Assembly (NCBI GenBank): GCA_002633005.1
Contig: NMRA01000316.1
Span: 181,581-245,580 of the forward strand
Reading direction: 5' to 3'
DNA from: Phoronis australis
Taxonomy: Eukaryota > Phoronida > Phoronidae
Length of the DNA stretch: 64,000 nt
The translations under genes were made by a program, and so were the position numbers. Of this stretch, positions 1 through 10,800 are shown in pieces (the first letter of the stretch is position 1; every line of letters starts with the position of its first letter). The notes beneath the pieces are model-generated. The model saw nothing but the letters and a program-made list of their open reading frames with translations, searched no databases and was not told the DNA's origin.

Positions 1-712
1 CCACCACTAGATTTGTCTGGCAGTGTTTATTCGTGATACCTTGGCTTACGGTGAATATTTTGGAACTGGTTTTAGGCGGTTACCTCTTGGGTTGATCTAG
101 CTCAATTCATGTATTTTGGACGTGTCTGGCGGGGCTAATCCACCACTAGATTTGTCTGGCAGTGTTTATTCGTGATACCTTGGCTTACGGTGAATATTTT
201 GGAACTGGTTTTAGGCGGTTACCTCTTGGGTTGATCTAGCTCAATTTTTAACACTTTTTGATAATCGTCTGGCAGGGGCACCCCACCACTGAAATTGTCT
301 GGCATCTAACTGTTGTGCCATGTTCAGTGATGCTGAACATCGTGCAATGGGTTTCATACGGTTACCTGATGGGTTGATCTAGCTCAATTCAGGTATCTGG
401 GCGTGTCTGGCGGGGGTAACCCACCACTAGATTTGTCTGGCAGTGCTCATTCGTGATACCTGGGCTTACGGCGAATATTTTGCGACTGGTTTCAAGCGGT
501 TACCTCTTGGATTGATCTAGCTCAATTTTTGTACCCTGTATATGTTCGTCTGGCGGGTTCTCCCCACCACTGAAATTGTCTGGCAGTGACCAATTTTGAT
601 ACAATGGATGACGTAGCAGGTATCGAAGGCAGTTTTAAGTGGTTACCAGAAAAGTTGATCTAGCTCAATTTTTGAGTGTAATTATCTTGGCTCCCCTGAC
701 CACACCCACCAG
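1..712. repeat. Tandem satellite, about 140-bp unit, five copies
   Basis: Five diverged copies begin near 1, 140, 283, 421 and 564 (spacing 138-143 bp). Each opens with CCACCACT, then TTGTCTGGCA, and ends with the strongly conserved TTGATCTAGCTCAATT followed by a short variable stretch and a GTCTGGCRGG block. The array runs off the left edge, so its full length is unknown. No open frame spans the units and no tRNA or 5S-like promoter boxes were seen. I do not recognise the family; it reads as satellite DNA. Confidence 0.9.
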
Positions 713-835
713 AGCGAACCTGCCAGACGGCCATTTCCAAGCATCAGGATACCCATAGAGCACTGTGGCACCAAAGAAAATTGGTTACTTTTTCATGCCC
801 AAAAAAGCTCTGGGATCCCGGTCTATGCCGGCCGC

Positions 836-1385
836 GACGGGTCTGATCGGGCTCCGAGCCACGGGCCAGGTGAACAAGCGTTTTGTGCTTAGAACTCAAA
901 AAATCACAAGTCTAAACAACACAGATATAGGTTCTCCTGTCTGTATCTCACGGAAAATTTTTCGAAATTATCTCCGAACAGACCCCAAATTCCTGCTACG
1001 GACCTTATTGGCCCGCCGAACTTTGTAGGCTACGGTGTGTCCAACTACCAATAAATCCGTAAGAGCGAAATAAAACAACACGTTTTTATAAGAGCTCGGT
1101 GTATTTTTAAGCGTTTTACATCGAAGTTTGATGATTTTTTGGTGTTAAACGTTGACTTCAAACGATTAACGGACTCCAGTAACCCGTGTTGTGAACTGCT
1201 GAACAGACTGCGTTTGAAACCGATGACGTCATTGGATAATTTCAACACCTCCGTCTGCAGTCAGGTGTCAGGTAACGCAACCGTACGTGTCGTTATGGAG
1301 TAGAACTACTCGCTCTAAATTGATACAAATTAGGTTGTTTTTTGGGTGGCATGCTCCTTTACTAGCCTTGATACAAAGTAGCCTA
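836..1385. repeat. Dispersed repeat A, copy 1
   Basis: This stretch matches 17228-18150 over its length. Shared stretches include the ACAAGCGTTTT, CTGTATYTCACGGAAAA, TGTAGGCTACG, AATAAATCCGTAA and CTAAATTGATACAAA segments in the same order. The second copy is split by a 382-bp insertion that is absent here, so this copy shows the pre-insertion state. The short open frame at 765-1028 lies inside and is probably chance. The class of the element is unknown. Confidence 0.75.
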
Positions 1386-1828
1386 GGTACAACGCTGTAT
1401 ACTAAATATACAGTTTTGCGCCGATGTGGGTAAAATGACCAGATAAAATATGACAAAAAATGATGCCTTTAAAAATGCACACGTATTGGGGACAAATAAA
1501 ACAAAAACAATAATATATAGTTTAGGTTGTATTGGGAATATCAGGGTCACAGCTCTACAAATGAATATCATTCTTTGAGTAAAGATAGGTTATTAAATGT
1601 TCTCAGTCGTTATCTCCCGTATTCAAGAGCCCGAATAAATTTTGGAGAATTATCTCCAAAATCCAGGATAGCACAAATATATCAGTTTATTCCAGAACAT
1701 GGTTTGCCCGCGAAATTCGTTTTTCAAGCTGAGATTAGTAAATGTAGCATTGAACGCGATAACGCCATACCGAAAAGGACGAATTTTGTATCAAATGAGC
1801 TCGAAGTCGCCATCATCTCCCAGCTTCC
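1386..1828. other. Intergenic, nothing recognised
   Basis: AT-rich sequence with overlapping short open frames on both strands and no similarity I can name. No splice-bounded coding segment was found. Confidence 0.5.
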
Positions 1829-2247
1829 GGTTGCATGAAACAGTCCCTAATAGGGATTCAACTAGGTACCCTAATACTACTGCGTTTCTGTGGACTTGTG
1901 ATAACACAGATTGCCTTTTCTTATGTTGTTTTAGTTCCATAACAAAGTCACCTTTTGGCTTTGATACAAATGGAGAGTGAACTCCACGGTGAATATCGAA
2001 AATAAATAGGGATCTTTTCATGCAATCCCCCTAAAGGAAGGACTTAGTCCCTATTTATTTGCATTGAAATCACGGCTCAATTCTTAGTTATGTTACTAGA
2101 AAATGCCATTAGTCAACGAGGAGCTCATTCTAAAAATGAAGTTATAGAAAAATATTACATACATGTAGGTGAGTATAGAAAGCCACGAATGGGCAAAATA
2201 TTTTGGGAACTTAGTTGAGTCCCTATTTGGAATTGTTTCATGCAACC
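1829..2247. mobile_element. MITE-like element with about 45-bp terminal inverted repeats
   Basis: The left end (1829-1873) starts GGTTGCATGAAACAG and continues through AATAGGGATTCAACTA. The right end (2203-2247) is its inverted counterpart with a few mismatches. The interior has no coding frame of note but repeats the AGTCCCTATTT word near 2048. The size (419 bp), inverted ends and lack of a gene fit a non-autonomous DNA transposon. No target-site duplication is obvious. Confidence 0.7.
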
Positions 2248-2429
2248 CGTCACAGATGTCGTAAAAATGGTATATGATGACGCAAGAGGACGATGTGTAG
2301 TAGAATGGTTTTCAGTTAAATTAGTGTAGGGGACAGGGTGAGGGTCGATTGACTCACAGATTTTACGTGAACTGATACCGTTATTTTGCTCCTAAATTTG
2401 TGCGATAATATTCCTTGGCCATCAAATAG

Positions 2430-2900
2430 AGTTTCACCTATTGGACAGTTTCTTTCCTTCCCTTTTTTTCAATAAATTGTTCGTCTTTCACAAGACTAAG
2501 TACAGTTCACACCAAGTAATCGGAAATGGTTTTACTTTGTTTATATAATTTTTTTTAATATTTCTTTTCCTTAAACCCTGATTTCTAAGCAAATTTTACG
2601 TCAGCGATGTTTTCAACTCCCGAACGTTGTTATGAAATTAACGAATTGCGAGTTTACGTGTCACGAGCGTACTGTTTTTAAGCCAGACTTTCATTTCGTA
2701 CAAAAGTTGACGAATGATGCAAGAAAATGGCGTTTGTTCAATTGTTTTCAACATAAACCTCTGTAGAGGGCAATGTTAACATCGATTGACACCCAGGCTG
2801 TGTATGCACCCCGCCGGTCGTTGGTTACAAATGTTCACAAGTTTTCCTACTGTACACAATTCATCACCGGAAACGGTTTCACTAATAAGTGTTTATATAC
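2430..2900. repeat. Dispersed repeat D, copy 1
   Basis: This block resembles 20820-21240 in order: TTTTTTCAATAAATTGTTC, then ACAGTTCACACCAAGTAATC, then ATGTCACGAGCGTACTGTTTT-like sequence, then a block ending GTAGAGGGCAA. Identity is moderate with indels, as expected for old copies of a dispersed element. No coding potential was seen. Confidence 0.6.
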
Positions 2901-3019
2901 ATGTAACTCTACCAGCAAACCAAATTTTTAGCACTTTGCTTTAATCTCACGTTTTACCCAAACCATTCAACAGCTGCATACAACGTACATGTGTATACCT
3001 AGGGTATAATAAACAATGT

Positions 3020-3475
3020 AGTGCCAAGGTTATTCCTCCGTCTACTGGCTATGCTGCTACTGATGAAGGTGTTAGTGATGATTATGATGATGATGATGAT
3101 TATCGTGTTTCTGCTGTTGATGATGATGATACTGATGTTATTGTTGCTGCTGCTGTTGATGATGATGGCGATGGTACATGTAGATGATGATGCTTTGCTG
3201 CCTCTTCTGTTGCTGCTTCTGCTGTTGATGCTAATGCTACTGCTGCTGCTGCTGCTGAAAACGATGACGTTTCTGTTGCAGCTGCCGTTGCTGCTGCTGC
3301 CGGCGCTGCCGCTGCTCCTAATGCTACTACTGCTGCTGCTTCTGCTGCTGCTGCTGCCACTGCTGCTGGTAATGAAACTGTTGCTGCTTATGGTGATTGA
3401 TGACGACACTTCTGTTGCTGCTTCTGTTGCTGCTGCTCCTGCTTCTCCTGCCGCCGCTGCTCGTGTTGCTGCTGT
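3020..3475. repeat. Compound trinucleotide microsatellite (GAT/CTG families)
   Basis: About 450 bp are built almost only from GAT, GCT, TGC and CTG triplets. The whole block is open in several frames on both strands, giving poly-Leu/Met, poly-Ser and poly-Ala translations. These long frames are an artefact of triplet composition. There is no flanking start context or splice pattern to suggest an exon. Confidence 0.9.
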
Positions 3476-3480
3476 CAAAA

Positions 3481-4490
3481 AACTGGAGATTGGGATGTCA
3501 TAGTCTGGAATACAATAGGCGCAATAAATATGGGCTTTCAGAGGAGTATGTATTTACAATTAGAATCAAGACCTGTAAAGGACTACGCAGGATGCTACCA
3601 GTTCCGTGTAAAAGGGAAACTGGAGGTTTAGGCTAGATGGTCTCAACATGTTCGTAAGTTAGACCAGAAGTTTTGTCTAGGAGTGGAAGGAAGCGACAAT
3701 TCGTTTGGAGACCATGTTCTGCTTATTTAATGTGAAGTGAAGATATGTTCGAGTCATGACAACCCTTTTCATGAAACTGTTCGGTCTTGCTTTGGTTGAT
3801 TCTTTAGTAGCTCTCCTTCATACTAAACGTTCTTAAAATCAATAATCTTAGCTTAGATCGAGACGTAGCCTACTACGGAGTCGGATTCTGATCATTTTGG
3901 TCTAAATTACAAACCTATATTGACATCATCACCAGCTATTCAGCATAAATACATGTATTCTATGTTACATGTATATTTCGTCAGGTTTTATATCCTATTT
4001 ACTCCAAAACAATGCCAAATTGGTGATTGCCTGCTTCCGATTCGGGAATCGTAGTGAAAATGCAATGCGTAATTGTTATTTTCTGTGCTGCATGGGCCAT
4101 CTATTAAGAAAAACAACTGACAGCCGCAAAACAGGGCCTCTAATACACGTTAAACCTGGGACCCCATCTCTCCACAAAAAGTGAAGTGTGGATTCATAAA
4201 TGCCTCATCCCATCAGGAAGTCGGAACCAATGTTGCATCACCATCTTTCTGAATTAGTTTTGAAAATAATCTTCTCCAAAGAAGGGTCATTATCTTTTCA
4301 ATCATGATGTGGACCATGAACGGAATGAAGTGTAAATGATACTACAATAGCCCACATTATTGTTGAAGATAATATTCAGCCCGAATTGTGGAACATGTAC
4401 AGTAGTTTCAACTAAATACATGTACAAATTCACCTATGATCGTAAACTTAAAAAACGTGAGCACTGTTTAGGCAAATAATGCAATGATAA
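3481..4490. other. Upstream region of tetraspanin A
   Basis: No gene is recognised. This stretch should hold the promoter and possibly a 5' untranslated exon of the tetraspanin that starts at 4525. A pyrimidine-rich TACTTCTAG at 4495-4503 could be a splice acceptor 22 bp before the start codon. No clear TATA element was identified. Confidence 0.4.
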
Positions 4491-4524
4491 CTTTATACTT
4501 CTAGTCCATCTAGCGTTACCTGCA

Positions 4525-4881
4525 ATGACAGAACAAAAGCTCGCGAAAGAATCTGATGACGAAGACACAAAGACGCCGACGGTTGAGGCGCCGGCACTTC
4601 CCAACGCGAAAGAGACCAAAAACGAAGACGCGCCTAAAAGTGACTCACCCGGAGAATCTTCGAATGCTCCGAAAGATGAGAAGACAACTAACAACTTACC
4701 TTTCGCTCAGACTGTGAACATCTCAATTGTGACCAAAGAAGAGAAGAAAGACGAGAAGCGATCTCATATCAAACCCAAACTAAGGGTACCTAAACGGCCA
4801 GCACAGCTTCAGAAGGCAGACATTTCGGGATTTCTTCAATGTCTTAGGTGTATAATGATAGCCATGAACGTTTTCGTTTGG
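4525..4881 (+). CDS. Tetraspanin A exon 1 (N-terminal extension and start of TM1)
   Basis: 119 codons. Residues 1-100 are charged, low-complexity and probably disordered. The end, with juxtamembrane CLRC (a likely palmitoylation pair) and NVFVW, is the classic start of tetraspanin TM1. The donor is TGG|GTATGT at 4882. Confidence 0.9.
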
Positions 4882-7800
4882 GTATGTTTACTACTGTTCA
4901 TACACAGTATTTAAATAAAAGCAATATTTGAACATGTATATATAAGACATACACTTGAACCGGTCTTATTTTCTTTTTACTAAAGTCATGTCTTGCCCAG
5001 AATTGTACCGATGATATTTGGCTTATTCCTCCTAACGTGTACTTTTCACGAACCACTCATTATTATATTCCTATTTGAAAACTTTCAAAATGAAAATTCA
5101 AAAACTGCTATTGTAGCCCTAGTGTCTTCAAGCTGGTGTCCAATTGTGCAGCTTATTACCCAGATTAACGTCAAGAGAACGATAGCGTCAGATGAAACTG
5201 GGTGATGTTTTGCGATAGCGGGGGATTTTAAGGGATCTAGTCTACCGCTTGACCAAAGTACATTGTAGACTGGTGAGGGTCTGTCAAAGTAGCAATGTTC
5301 GTTTAGTTGTTGGATCCGCGTATTGCTCGGCATTGCTCTATACATGTTGTTAATTTACTTCAACCCTTTAGGTTGCTGGCGTTGTTATGATAGGGGCTGG
5401 ACTACCAATTTTATTTGACTCCAGTCTTGTCACCCTGCAGACAATTATCACAGTGTCACCAGATGATAACTTCCTTTCTACTGCCGCCATTGTCATGACC
5501 GCCACCGGAAGTTTCTTATTCGTCGTGGGATTTTGTGGCTGCTGCGGAGCTGTCGCATACAACAATATTCTGCTGACCTGCGTAAGTGATTTCAAATCAC
5601 AAAGACAAAGATTATCTGTTGTGTGTGAATTGATTCATACATTTCACAACCTGGCAGAACGGATGGATATCACTGCACGTCTTCTGTTAGGTTTTTGCGA
5701 TGAGCTGCATGTTTATATGTGGTCGCATATTGCCGTCATCTCTGTCTGGGCGTCGGGGCGTCCGGGGCTGTATCTCCTAAACCCCTTATAGAAATTTGGC
5801 AAGTGGGTTCCTATGGGGTTGACGACAGAGGGCGACGAGTTTTGGACCGACCTGAATACCACTGTGCCCCCTAGTTCCACTTTTAATTTTTTACGTTTGC
5901 CTCTGTATCTTCAAAGATCCTCAACCGGTTTTCGGGAAAATTAGTATATAGGCATCTATTAATGAGTTGACGCTATCCTGTTGTTTTTGGATGGATTCGA
6001 GGCATTTTGCGCCATCTAGTGACCATTTTTACTGTTTTCGTTTCGTTTTGCGCCCATGGCTGTATCTCCTAAACGTTCTACAGTATCTTTATTAAATTTA
6101 GCAAATATATTTATATGAAAGTGACAACGGACGACGACTTTCGGACAGATCGGTGTACCGGTGTGCCCCCTAGTGGTAGTTTTACTTTTTTACGTTTACC
6201 TCTGTATCTTTAAATGTCCTCAACGGATTTCCATAAAATTTGGCACATAGACATCTGTTAGTGAGATGACGCTATCTTCTCGTTTTCGGACGGATTCGTA
6301 GATTGCGCCACCTAGTGGCCATTTTTGTTGTTTTCGAGTCTTTTTGGCGTCCGTCCCTCTTTCAACCAAGCCACTCTAAGGATAATTGTGAAAGTTGGCA
6401 TGTACATGTACAACTGTATGTTCTTTCTATAAAGGGGATGATTGACGATGATTTTCCAATGACTTCGAGTACTGTGGTGCCTCCTAATGGTGGTTTTATT
6501 TTGTTTGCACCCATACCTGTATCTCCTAAGCCCTCTGCAGGATCTTTATTAAATTTATCACGTGTATTCATATGAAGTTAGCAAGAGAAGACGACAACTT
6601 TTAGACGTAACCGACGAACACTGTGCCCCCCTAGTGGCAATTTCATTTTTTTTCATTTTCCTCTGTTTCTCTGAGATTCCTCGACGAATTTTAATGAAAT
6701 TTGGTAAATGGCTTTCGTTTAAAAAACAATATTTTTGGTTTTTAGACGGATTTGATGTATTTTGCACCATCTAGTGGCCATTTCGATGATACAAACAAAA
6801 CCCCCTAAAAGCACACCGTTTGCGATGCATTCGTGGGCGCATTTCAATCCTCCGCGTTGCTCTTATTTAAAAATTGCAAAAAGTAAATAGCAGTGCTCTT
6901 TGAATGTTTAAATCGGCGCATTATAATACAAATGAGCGAATGGATTTTCTCCAGCATCGCAGCTATTCCAACAGCATTGAGTTGTGGATGGATTCGCACA
7001 GGTTAGGCACATTCTAGTTTTGGTTCGCTCAGGCGATGGGGCATCAAATTCCCAAATGTTATCGTAAGAGTTGTCTCATATGTGTGTTTTACTAGTCCAC
7101 CCGACTGATCTGTGGCTCTGTACTTTGACAACAGTGATTTGACTTAAGGCCAGGAAATTTGTGGCTAAAATACCAAACGTGAACATTTTACTTGATTTTC
7201 TAGTGTCTGTTTTACTTTCGTAGTACTCGTCATTTCTGATCATGGTCATTCTCGTGGAGATGGCTGGTACAGGGCTAGCTCTCACCACATACGGTAAGGT
7301 AAGCAGAGATTTGTTTCTGGTAAACAAAAACTGAATTTTTGATCCTCTAAAGTACCTAAATATTCTTAGTCAATCTGGGGAATTATATTTTGATATGATG
7401 TGACAAAGATGTATTTTGCCCTTTTATCTGGCTAAAAAGCGCAAATCAAATGAAATCTTATACTCTCATCAAATCGTTCTCACTATGTTCTTTACCTTGA
7501 TAGGGTTCTAGTCTGTTAACAACCCACGTCACAAGCAACGCATACATGCACCTCTCAAAATTATTTTAGCACTATAAAACTGTGTGAATGTTGAGATCGT
7601 TTCGATGTTCTCGTTGGTAACGGAAATACGTGTAGAATCCTATCATGTTAAGGACAGTTGTGAAACCGATTTTATGAGACCAGAAAGACTAATTCCATTT
7701 TCAGCTACGCGTAGCTAAAGGGGACGAAATGCGTCGGAATCCAAAAAAATGCTTTAGTCGACACTGAACTAAAAGGATCCTCTGTTAGAGACTGGAAGTC

Positions 7801-10800
7801 TAACTTTGGGTAACTTGTTTGGCTAAGTTTCTGCATTCATACACAAAACGTACCGAGAGTGGCGTACATGAAGTAATATCCTACGAGACATTATTTCGCG
7901 TATCGACGAAGACCGACGGTCGAGGTCGACACGCGGAATAAGGTAGAGTGGGATATTACTTTATGTACGCCAATCGAGGTACGTTTTGTATTTATTCCAT
8001 GCGCTTCGAATCCCTAAGTTTCTTACAATTTTGTGGCAGATTTTTCAAATACTTCACCAAGACTGTTCACATGGCGGATCACATCCTATATATATGTACT
8101 TGCGCGTTTGGTTGCAAGTTTTCTCTTCTAAAAGAAACAGTTTTAAAATTAACGATTTATTTCTTGAAAATAGGTACTGTAGCAAAGATGAAAACAACGG
8201 CAACTGTGCAGTGAACTTGTAACATCTCCTATAAATAGTTAAAAACAACATTTAATATTTAATTTCCTAGAAATCGGCTCCTGAGTTGCAGACGATATAG
8301 TAGTCAGCAATTGAAAACTTAGACATAAGTGTTTCATAATTAACAGTTTTGTTCCAGATTTTACGTTTAGGACCTGGTTGCATGTCGAGTGTTAGCAACA
8401 TTAATGCAACTGTATCACTTTAAACTATATTCGCAAACTTTGATGATCGAACCGGCTAAAGACGCCGAGTCGACATTGACCTACCTTTTGAACTTTCCAT
8501 GTCAGAGGTCGCTGTTGATGTAGTGCGGGAGGTGAATACGGAAAACTTTATTACATGGCCGTATTTCGCTCGACAGATTCAACGCGCATGGGATAAATGT
8601 ACATCCCGCTGCTGATCAGATCGGGAAGTGTTTCCCGCTGTCAGGCACTTATTACATGTAAAAATACTGGAGAAATAATACTTTCGGGTGGTCAGAAATC
8701 GCAAGAGTCTGATGAAAGCTACAAGTACATGTATGTCGTAGTTTTGGAGCGCCAAGCCTCTATTCTCCTCTCAGTCCGTCCTCGCTTCCTTCTCTTTTAC
8801 CTCAGATGGGTGCAGCTGAACTCACACTAACTTTGAAGGACAAAATTTCGAATGCATATGACGCCACAAAGAACGATACGCTAGTGGTTCGAGGAATCGA
8901 CGCCACCCAGCTCCAGGTACGTTTTAACATCACACAATACATGTTTTTAACCATAGAAGTTTTGCACACTTCAGAGTTGAGTCTCAGTCTTTAAGCAGTT
9001 TACACGTGGATGGGCTACTGACAATTTTGCGGCCATTTTACAATGTAACCTTGATTTCCTACAGAGGCCCGGAACACGATAAAGAGACTATAGTACGTGT
9101 ACATTATTCAAATAGTTCAAGGTGCTCAACATGTATTTTTAACTTTGCTCTTAAAGATTTTGAATTTCTGTCGATGTCAAAGCATTTTACCTTTAGTTTG
9201 ATATTTCAAAATGGGTTCTGTCAACTGCTCGTCACTTCGTTGATTGTTCTCCCACAAGGTAAAGCACGTCTCGTTATTTGGTATGGCAAGACATAGATGT
9301 AGCACATTTTCCTGATATAGGAAATGTGACATTTGACCTTTGATATAAACAAAACAAGACGATTTCAAGAAGCAGCCAGCCCGGCTGCTTTGAGCGCATG
9401 CGCCGTGCATCTGTATATAGAGATGTACAGAATTTGAAACTCCATTGGGATGAAAGAGTTTAAATTTCGTTTGTTTCAGAAACAGTCAATCTGACGTTTT
9501 TCTCCAGAAATTCATGCAATATTCAAAGTGAATAACTCTCATGCTATCGTCCCCAAGAAGTATATGTACATTCGCCATGATCTGTTTAAAGTTCGTTTTA
9601 CGAGTTTTCGTGTTGCATGTCTCATTAACACACACAAACATGCGAGCTTGCAGACACACATGTATCGTATAGTACATATATTTTGTAGTGTGTAATCATA
9701 AATACACTAATGCACTATACCCTGTACTGGGTACGCCTGTAAGTTTGCGTTTATTAGTTAGCATTCTGTAGATAGTTGAATGCCATAAACCATATACTCT
9801 ACCGTCTATTTTTCGCCCTTTATTTCCAAGAAATTGAGAAAATTTAATGTGACAAAAATCCTGGCAAGTACATGCATGTATACTTAGTAGGAACATTTGT
9901 TCTACGGTGAGAGGACAAAGTTTTAGGAAAAAAAACAATAGTCAGAAAATGAAGTCACAAAGCCGGTGAATTGTTTAAAGTACTGTTTCAGAAAGGCGGC
10001 TTTAGTCTGAAATGTCCAGTGCATTCCAGGTCCAATTACGACCCAAAACACAAAATTAACTCACATTAACCTCACTCGAAGAGACACAGTTTCCCTTGCT
10101 ATGATAGCAATATATCTTACCGTCTTTAAATGAATTGAAGGACTATTTGAGATTTGTTCAATTCTGAAGGGTTGGTAGTCTCTCCATCAAAACTAGTTGT
10201 CAGTGTAGATGTTAAGTCTAGAGAGGGAATTGTATTATCTATGTTCACCACTTGATGACGCTCTCGGCATTCCTTTGTTCTTTTCGCCGAAAGTCAAATA
10301 TACGATTAATGTTCTCATCCTCGCCTTGTGTTTACTTGATTATATTTAAATAACCCACGAGATAATCCGTCAGGAACCAATATATGAAGACTTGGTAAGA
10401 TGGTTGACTTAATAGTTCACCAAATGAACTATGAAATTCTCCATTAAGTGGACTGTTAAAAGACAATTTACAGCGGACGGCACAGTTACTAACACATTTT
10501 CAATAAATTTCAGCTAATCTTTACAGTTCAACCTTTTTATGTAATAGTTCATTTCCGTCAGGATTCCGTATAAATATCGAGAGAAAACGTATAGCCAATC
10601 CACTGTTCTAGTGGTGTACATGCATTGAGTTGAAGCAAACGACAGTGAGTCATTATTCCCAAAAATCAGTGTCATCTGACGAAGGTCAGTTCCTGGGAGT
10701 TGATAACGTCGGAATATTCGACCTAGTGCATTGCAGACATAGATAGCACTATTGTACACGCTGCCCTTTCCATGTAACGTCAAGTTTTTGACCGTTTAAA

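Noticed and set aside
2999-3503. Long open frames on both strands (poly-Leu, poly-Ser, poly-Ala)
   Set aside because: They are produced by a GAT/CTG triplet microsatellite that stays open in several frames. No start context, splice sites or domain.
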